From Kaistia defluvii (GTDB taxonomy: Bacteria > Pseudomonadota > Alphaproteobacteria > Rhizobiales > Kaistiaceae), in contig NZ_JBEPSM010000004.1 in assembly GCF_040548815.1 (NCBI RefSeq), positions 421,252 to 485,251 on the forward strand: a stretch of DNA of 64,000 nucleotides, in the 5' to 3' direction. The position numbers and the translations under genes were made by a program. Position 1 is the first letter of the stretch; each line of letters starts with the position of its first letter. Under the pieces are notes generated by a model, which worked only from the letters and a program-made list of their open reading frames with translations, was not told the DNA's origin and searched no databases. This document shows, piece after piece, positions 30,008 to 39,474 of this stretch.

Positions 30008-30064
30008 CTTGATTCCTCCCTGGCAGCTCCGCTTTCGGCGAAGCACACCTTAATGCCGGCGGCA

Positions 30065-30817
30065 TTATGCGAATCCCGGCTCTCCCGGCAAGACAGTCTG
30101 GAAACCTTCGCAGTTGTCGAAGCCCAGTATCCGCACCCGCTTCACCGCGGCGTCCTCGAGCGCGGGATGAACCGGGACGTCGTATCGGGCAAGATCGCGC
30201 ACGCGGGCGAGCGGACGATAGGTCCGATCCGGGTCTCCGGCGATCACCGTGACGCCGCGGATGGCGAGCGCCCCGAGCCAGGGCAGCAGCCGCGCCGCGA
30301 AGCCCGGGTCATAGAAGACGTCGCCGGCCAGCAGCACATCGAAATCCCCACCCGCGCTGCCGATGATGTCAGCCTGGCGTACGCTGATATCGGCGCCGTT
30401 TGCTGCGGCGTTCAGGGAAATTGCTGCAACGGCGAAGGTATCGATGTCGATCGCCTCGACATGAGCGGCACCCGCCTTCGCGGCGGCGATAGCCACCAGA
30501 CCGGAACCGGAGGCAAAATCGAGCACGCGCCTCCCTTTGACCACGTCCGAATGATCCAGGACATAGCGCGCCAGCCCCTGTCCGCCGGCCCAGGCAAAGG
30601 CCCAGAAGGGAGGCGGCATGTCGGCGCGGTCCAGCGCCGCTTCGGTCAGATGCCAAAGCGCGGTGGCTTCATCTGCTTGATAAAGCTGGATTTCCGGAAC
30701 GAAGGCGACCGGCGCCAGCCGGGTCTGGTCGACGATGAAGCGCGCGGGATCGTCGATCAATCGCCCGCTCAGATCGAGGCGGGGTCGAGCCCGCCCAGTT
30801 CGCAGATCAGCTTCCAT
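30065..30817 (-). CDS. class I SAM methyltransferase, ETFB lysine methyltransferase (METTL20)-like
   Basis: A protein methyltransferase. The pattern PPPFWAFAWAGGQGLARYVLD, read in parts (PPPFWAFAWAGG, GQGLARYVLD), is characteristic of the ETFB-KMT group, whose Agrobacterium member methylates electron transfer flavoprotein beta and ribosomal L7/L12. SAM motif I is VLDFASGSGLVAIAAAKAGA, and LLAGDVFYDP takes the place of the post-II/IV motif. The start is uncertain: ATG 30817 overlaps the EVE gene by 49 bases, and TTG 30760 just after the EVE stop gives 231 residues, nearer the family length. Confidence 0.82.
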   Translation of the reverse strand: MEADLRTGRARPRLDLSGRLIDDPARFIVDQTRLAPVAFVPEIQLYQADEATALWHLTEAALDRADMPPPFWAFAWAGGQGLARYVLDHSDVVKGRRVLDFASGSGLVAIAAAKAGAAHVEAIDIDTFAVAAISLNAAANGADISVRQADIIGSAGGDFDVLLAGDVFYDPGFAARLLPWLGALAIRGVTVIAGDPDRTYRPLARVRDLARYDVPVHPALEDAAVKRVRILGFDNCEGFQTVLPGEPGFA

Positions 30818-31197
30818 TCGGCTTCCGTCACCGGCTGCACCGAAAGTCGCGAATTGCCGACCAGCGCCATGCCCTCCAGCCGTGGCTCGGCCTTGGCCGT
30901 CTCCAGCGAATAAGGCTTGGGGATCGGACGGATGGCGCGCAGGTCGACGCATTCCCAGCGGCCGCTGTCATCGGTCGAATCCGGATGGGCCAGCTTCGCC
31001 ACCTCGACGATCCCGACGATCTCCTTGCCGATATTGGAATGGTAGAAGAAGCCGCGATCGCCAAGCTGCATGGCGCGCATGTTGTTGCGCGCCTGATAGT
31101 TGCGGACCCCGTCCCATTCCTGGCCTGCCGCGCCCTTCTTCACGAGATCATCGAAGGAAAACACGTCGGGTTCGGACTTGAAGAGCCAATAGGCCAT
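30769..31197 (-). CDS. EVE domain-containing protein
   Basis: A 142-residue single EVE domain (PUA-like), of the kind expected to bind modified nucleobases in RNA or DNA. The start MAYWLFKSEPDVFSFDDLVK and the pocket segment WDGVRNYQARNNMRAM are diagnostic, followed by FFYHSNIGKEIVGIVEV. Bacterial EVE proteins are linked with RNA modification, stress and modification-dependent restriction. Here it lies between YciI and a METTL20-like methyltransferase, in a cluster that includes tsaD. Confidence 0.92.
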   Translation of the reverse strand: MAYWLFKSEPDVFSFDDLVKKGAAGQEWDGVRNYQARNNMRAMQLGDRGFFYHSNIGKEIVGIVEVAKLAHPDSTDDSGRWECVDLRAIRPIPKPYSLETAKAEPRLEGMALVGNSRLSVQPVTEAEWKLICELGGLDPASI

Positions 31198-31240
31198 GGG
31201 ACGCTCCGGTAGAGATCGAGAAGGAAGTCGGGTCGGCCGA

Positions 31241-31519
31241 TCAGGCCGGCTTGCCGACGGCCCAGCGCCAGGGACGCACGACCGTTTCCTTGAACAGGCC
31301 GGCCTTGGCATAGGGGTCGGTTGCGAAGACGGCGCGGGCGGCGGCCTCGTCCTCGGCCTCGAGGATCAGCAGCGAGCCGACCATGTCGCCCTTGTCGTCG
31401 AGGAACGGGCCGGCGATCGCCATGCCGGTTTCCTTCAGCCACTCGATGTGAGCGGGGCGGTTCTCGAGACGAACCGGCAGGCCGTCCTCGCGATCGGTCA
31501 GAATGGCAACGAAATGCAT
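31241..31519 (-). CDS. YciI-like protein
   Basis: A 92-residue ferredoxin-like fold protein. MHFVAILTDREDG is the first strand. The His/Asp pair typical of the family is seen as HIEWLKETG and the Asp in ATDPYAKAGLF, and GSLLILEAEDEAAARAVF is the central helix. GGAGG lies 5 bases before the ATG. Members have been proposed to be small hydrolases or dehydrochlorinase-like enzymes; no substrate is known. Confidence 0.9.
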   Translation of the reverse strand: MHFVAILTDREDGLPVRLENRPAHIEWLKETGMAIAGPFLDDKGDMVGSLLILEAEDEAAARAVFATDPYAKAGLFKETVVRPWRWAVGKPA

Positions 31520-31599
31520 GAAAACCTCCAAGAATTGCGGCGGCACGGTAGGCGGCCCGCTCGCTCAGGTAAAGACCTCCGGGCCGACGGCCCAAGGGA

Positions 31600-32568
31600 T
31601 CAATCGGCCTCGCGCTTCAGGGGACGCAGCATCAGCGCTTCCGCCGCCGCGTCGATCGAGAGCGCGCCGTCGAGGATGGCGGCGACCGCCTCGGTGATCG
31701 GCATCGGCACGCCGAGCCGACGGGCGAGATCGCGCGCCACCGGCGCCGTCGCGGCGCCCTCGGCAAGCGCCGGCGGCAGGGTCGCGCCGCTGCCCAGTGC
31801 ATGGCCATAGGCGAAATTGCGCGATTGCACCGAGGAACAGGTGAGCACGAGATCGCCGAGGCCGGACAGGCCCATCAGCGTTTCCGGCAGCGCGCCCTGC
31901 GCCTCGCCCAGGCGGCGCAGTTCGGCGAAGCCGCGCGCGATCACGGCCGCACTCGCGCTGGCGCCGAATTCGCGGCCGGCGACGATGCCGGCGGCGATCG
32001 CCAGCACGTTCTTGAACGCGCCGCCGATCTCAACGCCCAGCATGTCGGTCTCGGCATAGGGGCGGAAGCTGGCGGAGCCGAGCGCATGGCAGAGCGCCAT
32101 GGCGAGCCGCAGATCCATCGCGGCGATGGTGACGGCGGTCGGCAGGCCGCGCGCGACATCGACGGCGAAGCTCGGCCCCGACAGCACGGCGGGCGCTGCG
32201 GGCGGCAATGCCTCGGCCAGCACCTCGGTCATCCGCTTGGCCGTGCCGCGTTCCAGGCCCTTGGCGCAAAGCACGACCGGCGTGTCCTCGGCGATCGCCT
32301 CCAGATGGGCCGCCACCTCCCGCACCGTCTGCGCGGGCGTCGCAAGCAGGATCGCATCGGCCGCCAGGACATCGCCGATCTGGTCGGTGATCCGCAGCGA
32401 GGCCGGCAGCTTTACGCCCGGCAGGTGGGCGACATTCTCGCGCGACGCCGCCATGTCGGCCACGTTGCGACCCCAGAGGGTTACCGTGCGGCCGGCGCGG
32501 TGGGCGGCGAGCGCCAGCGCAGTGCCCCAGGCTCCGGCGCCGACGACGGCGATATGGTCGATCGTCAT
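31600..32568 (-). CDS. gpsA: glycerol-3-phosphate dehydrogenase [NAD(P)+]
   Basis: A 322-residue enzyme that makes sn-glycerol 3-phosphate from dihydroxyacetone phosphate for phospholipid synthesis. The NAD-binding GAGAWGTALAL is at residue 10, LCAKGLERGT near 105, VLSGPSFAVDVARGLPTAV near 130, and the catalytic Lys in EIGGAFKNVLAIAAGI near 185. Its ATG overlaps the upstream Nudix stop by 4 bases, so it is part of the tsaD-Nudix-gpsA operon, an arrangement known in Rhizobiales. Confidence 0.97.
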   Translation of the reverse strand: MTIDHIAVVGAGAWGTALALAAHRAGRTVTLWGRNVADMAASRENVAHLPGVKLPASLRITDQIGDVLAADAILLATPAQTVREVAAHLEAIAEDTPVVLCAKGLERGTAKRMTEVLAEALPPAAPAVLSGPSFAVDVARGLPTAVTIAAMDLRLAMALCHALGSASFRPYAETDMLGVEIGGAFKNVLAIAAGIVAGREFGASASAAVIARGFAELRRLGEAQGALPETLMGLSGLGDLVLTCSSVQSRNFAYGHALGSGATLPPALAEGAATAPVARDLARRLGVPMPITEAVAAILDGALSIDAAAEALMLRPLKREAD

Positions 32569-33014
32569 GGGGCCATCTCCAGCGCGGGCAACTGATCCAG
32601 GAACGAATCGAGCTCGCCGAACAGCGCATCGTTCAGCGGCAGGTCGAGCCAGTAGAGCGCAAAGCGGATCGGCGGGCCGCCGGCATCCGGGTGCATTTCC
32701 ATCTGTTCCCAGCTCTCGGCGAACTCGCCTTCGAGCGGCAGGTGGAAGTACCAGCGCCGATGCTGCCGCGCCGGTCCGCCGGGCGGAGCATAATGATAGT
32801 CGCGCTCGCCGAGCAGGGTCAGCACATCCGGCGCGACCAGCCCGGTCTCTTCCAGAAATTCCCGCCGCGCCGCCTGTTCGGGCGTTTCGCCGGGTTCCAT
32901 CGTCCCGCCGGGAACCTGGATGCCATATTCCGGAAAGTCCGGCTCGCGGAAGACCAGCAGCCTGCCGCGCCAGGTCGCGTAGAGGACGACCTTGCTCTTG
33001 CGGATGATGCTCAC
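32565..33014 (-). CDS. Nudix hydrolase
   Basis: A 149-residue pyrophosphohydrolase with an intact Nudix box, G-x5-E-x7-RE-x2-EE-x-G, seen from GGTMEPGE to [10 protein letters not shown] tract after the box ([20 protein letters not shown]) is unusual and may define substrate choice. It is sandwiched by 4-base overlaps with tsaD upstream and gpsA downstream. The nucleotide substrate is unknown. Confidence 0.9.
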   Translation of the reverse strand: MSIIRKSKVVLYATWRGRLLVFREPDFPEYGIQVPGGTMEPGETPEQAARREFLEETGLVAPDVLTLLGERDYHYAPPGGPARQHRRWYFHLPLEGEFAESWEQMEMHPDAGGPPIRFALYWLDLPLNDALFGELDSFLDQLPALEMAP

Positions 33015-34102
33015 GCCTTGGCTCCCTTGTGGCCGGAGCCGAGCATCGGTGCCGCCAGTTGGTCGAGCGGCCAGCGCGGACGCGCAGGAGCCGCCAGATC
33101 GTCGAGCAGGCCAAGCGCCAGCCTCTCCGCGCCGGCCCAGGCGATCATCGCGCCATTGTCGGTGCAGAGCACCAGCGGCGGCGCCACGAGGCGGAACCCG
33201 CGGGCCGAAAGCTCGGCATCGAGCCCGGCCCGGAGCGCCTTGTTGGCGGCGACGCCACCGGCCACCACCAGCGTCGGCTCGGCAAGATCCGGGAACTCGG
33301 AGCGGAACCGATCGAGCGCATGGCCGATGCGATCGCGCACCACCAGCGTCACCGTGCGCTGGAAGGCGGCGCAGAGGTCGTCGACGTCGCTCTCCGACAG
33401 CGGCGCGATCGCCTCCGCCTCGATGCGCAGCGCGGTCTTCAGGCCGGAGAAGGAGAAATCGGCGCCGGGCCGGCCGAACATCGGCCGCGGCAGCGCGAAG
33501 CGATCGGGATTGCCGCGCGCGGCGGCCCGCTCGACCGCCGGTCCGCCCGGATAGGGCAGGCCGAGCAGCTTGGCCGTCTTGTCGAAGGCTTCGCCCAGCG
33601 CGTCGTCGATGGTCGTGCCCCAGCGCTCATACTGGCCGACGCCGCGCACCAGCAGGATCTGCGTATGGCCGCCCGAAACCAGCAGCAGCAGATAGGGGAA
33701 GGCGATGCCATCGGTCAGCCGCGCCGTCAGCGCATGACCTTCGAGATGATTGACCGCCACCAGCGGCTTGCCGGACGCCAGCGCCAGCGCCTTGGCCGTC
33801 GTCAGGCCGACGATCACGCCGCCGATCAGGCCGGGACCGGCGGTGGCCGCGATCGCATCGAGATCGGCGAAACCGACGCCCGCCTCGTCCATCGCCGCCT
33901 GCACGACGTGGTCCAGCGCCTCGACATGGGCGCGCGCGGCGATCTCGGGCACCACGCCGCCAAAGGCGGCATGGTCGTCGAACTGCGAGAGGATGACGTT
34001 GGAGAGGATTTCGCCATGCCCGTTCGCGTCGCGCGAAACGACGGAGGCCGCCGTTTCATCGCAACTCGTCTCAATACCCAGAACCAGGACGGACAAACTC
34101 AC
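33011..34102 (-). CDS. tsaD: tRNA N6-adenosine threonylcarbamoyltransferase TsaD
   Basis: A 363-residue Kae1/TsaD protein that transfers threonylcarbamoyl to A37 of ANN-decoding tRNAs. The metal-binding HLEGH motif lies near residue 112, with [14 protein letters not shown] after it and [10 protein letters not shown] near 310. The N terminus [16 protein letters not shown] is canonical. GTG 34102 is the start; the reading frame upstream is not conserved. It is divergent from hemC. Confidence 0.97.
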   Translation of the reverse strand: MSLSVLVLGIETSCDETAASVVSRDANGHGEILSNVILSQFDDHAAFGGVVPEIAARAHVEALDHVVQAAMDEAGVGFADLDAIAATAGPGLIGGVIVGLTTAKALALASGKPLVAVNHLEGHALTARLTDGIAFPYLLLLVSGGHTQILLVRGVGQYERWGTTIDDALGEAFDKTAKLLGLPYPGGPAVERAAARGNPDRFALPRPMFGRPGADFSFSGLKTALRIEAEAIAPLSESDVDDLCAAFQRTVTLVVRDRIGHALDRFRSEFPDLAEPTLVVAGGVAANKALRAGLDAELSARGFRLVAPPLVLCTDNGAMIAWAGAERLALGLLDDLAAPARPRWPLDQLAAPMLGSGHKGAKA

Positions 34103-34226
34103 ACCGGGGCCTTTCGCCGCGTATCGGGCGGCTTGCTTGCAGATGGGCGCGTCGTGACTAGACTGGCGCCGAATTTTGCCCTCATGGGGCATGTTGAGAC
34201 AGGCCCTAACATCCGGACCCGACCCC

Positions 34227-35165
34227 GTGCAATCCGAAGCTTCTACGCCCCTCCTCCGCATCGGTACGCGCGGCAGCCCGCTGGCGCTTGCCCAGGCGCA
34301 TGAGACGCGGGCCAGGCTCGCCATCGCCCACGGCCTCGACGAAGCTTCGATGGAGATCGTCGTCATCAAGACCTCGGGCGACCGGATCCAGGATCGCTCG
34401 CTTTCGGAAGCCGGCGGCAAGGGCCTTTTCACCAAGGAACTCGAGGAAGCGCTGTTCGCCGGCACGATCGACATCGCCGTGCATTCGTCCAAGGACGTGC
34501 CGACCTTCCTGCCGGAAGGGCTGACGCTGATCGCCTATCTGCCGCGCGAGGACGTGCGCGATGCCTTCCTGTCGCCGGTGGCAGCCTCGGTCCGCGACCT
34601 GCCGGAGGGAGCGGTACTGGGCACCTCGTCGCTGCGCCGCCGCGCCATGGCGCTGCGCCTGCGGCCCGATCTCGTCGTCGTCGAATTCCGCGGCAATGTG
34701 CAGACCCGTCTTTCCAAGCTCGAAAACGGTGTCGCCCATGGCACGCTGCTGGCGCTTGCCGGCCTGCGCCGGCTCGGCCGCGCCGACCTCGCCACCTCGA
34801 TCATCGAGCTCGATGATTTCCTCCCCGCCGTCGGCCAGGGCGCCGTGGCGGTCGAAGGCCGCGAGGGCGATCTCCGCGTCCGCGAATTGCTCGCCGCCAT
34901 CAACGATCCCGCCACCGAGATCGCGCTGCACGCCGAACGCGCTTTCCTGACCCGACTCGACGGCTCCTGCCGCACGCCGATCGGCGGCCTCGCGACGCTT
35001 TCCGGCGACGACCTGCTGTTTCGCGGCATCGTCCTCTCGCCCGATGGCCGACAATCCGAGGAAACGCGCATGACGGCGCCACTCGCCGACGCGGAACGGA
35101 TCGGCACGGCGGCAGCGGACGAACTGATCGGCCGCGGCGGCAAGACCTTCTTCATGACGGGCTAA
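34227..35165 (+). CDS. hemC: hydroxymethylbilane synthase
   Basis: A 312-residue enzyme that assembles four porphobilinogens into hydroxymethylbilane. The N-terminal [16 protein letters not shown], the catalytic region [11 protein letters not shown] and [10 protein letters not shown], and the cofactor-binding loop [11 protein letters not shown] (Cys carries the dipyrromethane) are present. GTG 34227 was chosen to match the family length; ATG 34191 is an alternative. First gene of hemC-hemD-mic60-hemY. Confidence 0.96.
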   Translation: MQSEASTPLLRIGTRGSPLALAQAHETRARLAIAHGLDEASMEIVVIKTSGDRIQDRSLSEAGGKGLFTKELEEALFAGTIDIAVHSSKDVPTFLPEGLTLIAYLPREDVRDAFLSPVAASVRDLPEGAVLGTSSLRRRAMALRLRPDLVVVEFRGNVQTRLSKLENGVAHGTLLALAGLRRLGRADLATSIIELDDFLPAVGQGAVAVEGREGDLRVRELLAAINDPATEIALHAERAFLTRLDGSCRTPIGGLATLSGDDLLFRGIVLSPDGRQSEETRMTAPLADAERIGTAAADELIGRGGKTFFMTG

Positions 35166-35168
35166 GCG

Positions 35169-35900
35169 ATGCGGCTGCTCGTCACCCGGCCCGAGCCCGA
35201 TGCGACGCGCACCGCCGAGCGGCTGCGGGCGCTGGGCCACGAGCCGGTGATGGCGCCGCTGCTCGAAACGGCCTTCCTGGATCCCCCTGCCCCGACCTTC
35301 CGCCCTTCTGCCATCCTTCTGACCAGCGGCAACGGCCTGCGCGGCATGCTGCGCTGGCCCGGCGCGGCCGACTGGCTCGACATCCCGGTTCTTGCCGTCG
35401 GCGACCGTACGGCCGAGGCGGCCCGCGCGGCCGGCTACACGCAGGTCCGCTCGGCCGAGGGCGACGGCGAGGCCCTGGCCACGCTCGCCATCGCCAGCCT
35501 CGATCCCAAGGCCGGAACGCTGCTCTATCCCGCCGCGGTGGATCGCGCCGGGCACTGGCCGGAGCGGCTGCTCGCCGCGGGCTTCACGATCGCGCTGGCC
35601 GAAGTCTACCGGATGGATCCGGTGGCGAACCTGCCCGATTCGGTGGTGGCGGATCTTCGCCAGGGCCGCCTCGACGGCGTGCTGCTCTATTCGCCGCGCA
35701 CGGCGAAAACCTTCGCGCACCACGTCGCCGCGCTTGATCCACAGCCGCCGGTCGACCATCTGTCGATCTACACGCTGTCGCCGAACGTGGCGTCTTCCGT
35801 GACCTTTGGCAGGATTTTCACGGCCCCCGAACCGACCGACGACGCGCTGCTGGCGCTGATCCCCCAAAGCGTGGGAACATCCCCTTCAGGCGTCCGTTAA
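35169..35900 (+). CDS. hemD: uroporphyrinogen-III synthase
   Basis: A 243-residue enzyme that cyclises hydroxymethylbilane with inversion of ring D. Sequence is poorly conserved across the family, but the start MRLLVTRPEPDATRTAERL, the segment PSAILLTSGNGLR and LLYSPRTAKTF are recognisable, and the position 3 bases after hemC is decisive. Confidence 0.93.
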   Translation: MRLLVTRPEPDATRTAERLRALGHEPVMAPLLETAFLDPPAPTFRPSAILLTSGNGLRGMLRWPGAADWLDIPVLAVGDRTAEAARAAGYTQVRSAEGDGEALATLAIASLDPKAGTLLYPAAVDRAGHWPERLLAAGFTIALAEVYRMDPVANLPDSVVADLRQGRLDGVLLYSPRTAKTFAHHVAALDPQPPVDHLSIYTLSPNVASSVTFGRIFTAPEPTDDALLALIPQSVGTSPSGVR

Positions 35901-35947
35901 CGCATGGGCCTATACTGGGTGTAGGCGACCGACGAGATCGAGGCGAG

Positions 35948-37177
35948 ATGAGCGACGACGACACCTTCAAGCCGGCAGGCGAACCATCCGGATCCCGGCG
36001 CAAGCGCCCTCCCGTGACGATCGACCTCGCCGCCGAATCGAGCGGCGCGACGTCTCCGCCTTCGCCGGAGCAGACCGATCCCGTGTCGACGCCGGACCCG
36101 GTCGTCGAGCCGGCGCCGGACGCGCCCGTGCCGCCGCCTGCCTATGAACCCGAAGTCGGCACGCCCGAACCCGCCGCCCCGGCGGCACGCGAATCCGCCG
36201 CCGGACGCTTCGTGATCCCGGCAATCGCCGCCCTCGGTGGCGGCGTCATCGGTGGCCTGCTCGTCGCCCTGCTCTCCTCCTCGACCGGCACGGATCCAGT
36301 CAGCAGCGCCAGCCTCGATGCGCGTTTCGCGGCCGTCTCCGCCCGTCTCGACCGCGTCGAAGCAGCGACTAGCGAAGCGGCATCCAGGCCAGCCGCAGTC
36401 GGCATTGATCCGGCCCGGCTTGCCGGGCTGGAAAAGGAAATCGCCGAGCTGAAGTCGACCGCCAGTCAGCCGGCGGCCACAGCCACGGCGCCGAGCGTCG
36501 ATCTCGGCCCGATCGAGAGCCGCCTTTCCGCGCTGGAAACCCGCCCGGCCCCCGTTGCGCCAGAGGCCGCCCCCGCGCCGCCGCCCGTCGACCTGACGCC
36601 GCTGCAATCGCGCCTCGACGCGCTGACGACGCGGCTCGACGCCGTGGAAGCCCATCCGCCGGCGGACCCGAAGACCGAAGCCGCCGCCCGCGTCATCGCG
36701 GTGACCGCTCTGCGCCAGGCGGCGACGGGCTCCGGCCCGTTCGCCAACGAACTCGCCGCGGCCTCGGCCCTCGGCACGGAAGAGACGGAAATCGCCGCGC
36801 TGCAGCCGCTGGCCGCGACCGGGGCGCCGTCCAAGGCCGACCTCATCGCCGCCTTCCCTGCTGTCGCCGATCAGATCCGCATCGCCGCCGCCAAGGTGGA
36901 TCCCGGCGCCAGCCTGATCGATCGTCTGACGGCCTCGGCCGGTTCGCTGGTCAGCGTCAAGCCATCGGGACCGATGGCAGGCCCCTCAGCCACCGCCGTG
37001 GTATCGCGCATGGAAGCTGCGGTGAAGGACGGCAATCTGGCCGAAGCGCTGCGTGAAGGCGACGGTCTCGACGCCATTGCCCGCGCGCCGCTTGCCGATT
37101 GGGCGGCGAAGGCCGGCCAGCGCATTACCATCGATACCGCTCTTGCCGGCCTCAGCGCCGCCAAGTCTTCGAACTGA
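35948..37177 (+). CDS. alphaproteobacterial Mic60/mitofilin-like protein (COG4223)
   Basis: A 409-residue protein: a proline-rich cytoplasmic N terminus (1-86), one transmembrane helix (87-110), a coiled-coil stretch (about 120-240) rich in Ala, Glu and Leu with repeats of the form LESRLSALE, and a C-terminal mitofilin domain with VSRMEAAVKDGNLAEALREG near 355. Alphaproteobacterial Mic60 is the ancestor of the MICOS subunit that bends mitochondrial cristae, and it is known to lie in heme operons next to hemY, as here. Its role would be inner membrane shaping and outer membrane contact. Confidence 0.85.
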   Translation: MSDDDTFKPAGEPSGSRRKRPPVTIDLAAESSGATSPPSPEQTDPVSTPDPVVEPAPDAPVPPPAYEPEVGTPEPAAPAARESAAGRFVIPAIAALGGGVIGGLLVALLSSSTGTDPVSSASLDARFAAVSARLDRVEAATSEAASRPAAVGIDPARLAGLEKEIAELKSTASQPAATATAPSVDLGPIESRLSALETRPAPVAPEAAPAPPPVDLTPLQSRLDALTTRLDAVEAHPPADPKTEAAARVIAVTALRQAATGSGPFANELAAASALGTEETEIAALQPLAATGAPSKADLIAAFPAVADQIRIAAAKVDPGASLIDRLTASAGSLVSVKPSGPMAGPSATAVVSRMEAAVKDGNLAEALREGDGLDAIARAPLADWAAKAGQRITIDTALAGLSAAKSSN

Positions 37178-37187
37178 CGGAGCGACG

Positions 37188-38777
37188 ATGATCCGCATCC
37201 TGGTCTATGTCGCCATCGTCTTCGCGGTTGCCGCGGGGTTCGCGTGGCTTGCCGACCGACCCGGCGACATCGTGCTCACCTGGCAGGGCTTTGACTACAA
37301 GACCAGCCTGATGGTCGCTTCGGTCAGCCTGGCCGTCCTGTTCGTGGCGCTGGCGATCCTGATCTGGATCGTCGTCACGGTGTTTCGTGCGCCAAAACTG
37401 TTCGGCGGCTGGCTGTCGGGCCGCAAGCGCGATCGCGGCTACCGGGCGCTGTCGCGCGGCATGATCGCGATCGGCGCCGGCGACGTGAAGCGCGCCAAGC
37501 GCTTCGCGCTGGAATCGCGGAAGATCCTGAAGGATGAGCCGCTGACGCTTCTGCTGGCGGCGCAATCCGCGCAGCTGACCGGCGACGGCGCCGGTGCCCG
37601 CGCCGCTTTCGAGACCATGCTGAACGACCCGGAGACGCGGCTGCTCGGCCTGCGCGGGCTTTATGTCGAAGCGCAGCGCAGCGGCGAGCCGGAAGCGGCG
37701 CGCCACTATGCCGAGGAAGCCGCCAAGGCGTCGCCGAGCCTCGCCTGGGCGGGTAACGCCCTGTTCGAGGACCAGGCTGCCAAGGGCGAATGGTCGGCGG
37801 CCCTGTCGACGCTAGGCTCCAACCTGCACGCCAAGCTGATCGAGCGCGGCGCGGCGCATCGCCTGCGCGCCGTGCTCCTGACCGCGCGCGGCCTGCAGCT
37901 CGAATCTTCCGATCCGGAGGAGGCGCGCGCCGCCGCCCAGGAGGCCGTCAAGCTGGCTCCCGGCCTGGTTCCCGCCGCGACCCTCGCCGCCCGTCTGTTC
38001 GCACGACAGGGCGACGTCAAGCGCGCCGTCCGCGTCATCGAGACGAGCTGGAAATTCGAGCCGCATCCCGAGCTGGCCGAAGCCTATTCCAATGTCCGGC
38101 CCGGCGACGCCGCGCAGGACCGGCTGAAGCGGGCCGAAAAGCTTGCGTCGTTGCGTCCCGGCCATATCGAAAGCCATCTGGCGGTCGCGCGCGCCGCGAT
38201 CGACGCCCGCGACTGGGCGCTCGCACGCCGCGAACTGGCGGCGATCCCCGACCAGGAGCGTACCGAGCGTTTCTGCCTGCTGATGGCGGAAATCGAGGAA
38301 GGCCCGGACGGCCATCGCGGTCATGTCCGCGAGTGGCTTTCCCGCGCCGTGCGCGCGCCGCGCGATGCGCAATGGACGGCCGACGGCTACGTCTTCCCGG
38401 CCTGGGCGCCGGTCTCGCCGATCTCCGGCAAGCTCGACGCCTTCGAATGGCGCATGCCGACCGTGGCCCTGGCCGCCGACCAGCGCCCGGCCATCGATCT
38501 CGCCATCGAGGACGAAACGCCGGAGCCAATCGTGATCGAGGCGCCGGTGACGATCGCCGCGCCGAAGCCTGAGCCGGTCAAGGCCGAGCCGGCTCCGACG
38601 CCGCCGCGTCCTGCTCCGGCGCCCGAGCCCGTGCGCCAGACTCCCCCCGCCTCCGCCTCTGCGGTGAAGAGTAGTGGTCCCGTCGCCCCGGCAGCCACTG
38701 TGATGGCGCCGATTCCTGACGATCCCGGCATTGAGGACGCCGACGCGGAACCGGCGGATCGGCTTCGTTTGCAGTGA
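37188..38777 (+). CDS. hemY: HemY-type tetratricopeptide membrane protein
   Basis: A 529-residue membrane protein with two N-terminal helices (residues 2-22 and 41-66), followed by the HemY_N domain (KRDRGYRALSRGMIAIGAGD) and about eight TPR-like helix pairs. The final 100 residues are Pro/Ala/Glu-rich and probably disordered. GGAG at 37179-37182 precedes the ATG 6 bases upstream. It belongs to the hem operon and is not protoporphyrinogen oxidase. Its role in heme synthesis is not well established. Confidence 0.93.
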   Translation: MIRILVYVAIVFAVAAGFAWLADRPGDIVLTWQGFDYKTSLMVASVSLAVLFVALAILIWIVVTVFRAPKLFGGWLSGRKRDRGYRALSRGMIAIGAGDVKRAKRFALESRKILKDEPLTLLLAAQSAQLTGDGAGARAAFETMLNDPETRLLGLRGLYVEAQRSGEPEAARHYAEEAAKASPSLAWAGNALFEDQAAKGEWSAALSTLGSNLHAKLIERGAAHRLRAVLLTARGLQLESSDPEEARAAAQEAVKLAPGLVPAATLAARLFARQGDVKRAVRVIETSWKFEPHPELAEAYSNVRPGDAAQDRLKRAEKLASLRPGHIESHLAVARAAIDARDWALARRELAAIPDQERTERFCLLMAEIEEGPDGHRGHVREWLSRAVRAPRDAQWTADGYVFPAWAPVSPISGKLDAFEWRMPTVALAADQRPAIDLAIEDETPEPIVIEAPVTIAAPKPEPVKAEPAPTPPRPAPAPEPVRQTPPASASAVKSSGPVAPAATVMAPIPDDPGIEDADAEPADRLRLQ

Positions 38778-38884
38778 GGCAGTGGAGAACGGCCGGGAAG
38801 GCTTGAAACCCGGATCGAATGTAGCTATGAACCCCGTGGATTTTACAGCAGCCCTTCGCGGCGCTGGTCAAATCCCTCGGGTAA

Positions 38885-38960
38885 GCCGCTTTAGCTCAGC
38901 TGGTAGAGCACATCATTCGTAATGATGGGGTCACAGGTTCGAATCCTGTAAGCGGCACCA
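38885..38960 (+). tRNA. tRNA-Thr (anticodon CGT)
   Basis: A complete 76-base cloverleaf with encoded CCA. The acceptor arms GCCGCTT and AAGCGGC pair fully. The D arm TAGCTCAGCTGGTAGAGCA, the anticodon stem CATCA/TGATG around loop TTCGTAA (anticodon CGT, reading ACG) and the T arm ACAGG-TTCGAAT-CCTGT are all seen. It lies 107 bases after hemY, and downstream the sequence becomes lower in GC. Confidence 0.97.
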
Positions 38961-39255
38961 CTATCCTCCTGAAATTCACAGTGTCTACCATAGGATAGCG
39001 GGACTGGATCTGTGTGGATCCGCCCCTGCGGCCACCGTTTGCTGCCATGCTGCCGTTCCTACGCTGCACTGGTCGGATCGACGCCCTATCCCTACTTCCT
39101 CCTGCCGTGGAAGCCTGCCTCATATTGGAGCGGTCTTCGTCGCAGCAAGCAGTTGCGTCAGCTTCCACTCGGGGACTCCGGACCTGGCAGCGCCTTGGAT
39201 CCACCGCGCGCCTGGCGCGAAAGCAGACAATCCGACACGGACAAAGGGAAGCACG

Positions 39256-39474
39256 ATGCGACCGAGCTTGAGAGCCAAGGCTATCTCCGTCTGCGAAGAC
39301 AAGATCGCTCGGAAGGGCGAAGGGGTTGGCCTGTCCTTCTATGCGTTCTTTACGAACAGGAACGATGACCCCGAGCTTCTCATGGAAGCTGCCGAATGGT
39401 GGATCAAAACCCACGCGCTGGATCATTTCGAGAAGGCAGTCAAAATTCGGCAGATGATCCAATCCGGGCAATAG
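39256..39474 (+). CDS. small orphan protein beside tRNA-Thr
   Basis: 72 residues; function and family not recognised. GGGAAG lies 7 bases before the ATG, and the protein is well formed: a basic N terminus, then FYAFFTNRNDDPELLMEAAE and a helical C terminus ending KIRQMIQSG. GC content is visibly lower than that of the core genes. The placement next to a tRNA fits a small acquired segment. No integrase was seen in the window. Confidence 0.45.
   Translation: MRPSLRAKAISVCEDKIARKGEGVGLSFYAFFTNRNDDPELLMEAAEWWIKTHALDHFEKAVKIRQMIQSGQ

Noticed and set aside
28361..30913. An 850-codon open frame on the plus strand antisense to acs and the METTL20-like gene.
   Set aside because: Same cause as above; both minus-strand genes have complete catalytic motifs.
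38961..38998. CTATCCT/AGGATAG hairpin just after tRNA-Thr.
   Set aside because: A 7-base stem with a 24-base loop and no T run is too weak to call a terminator.
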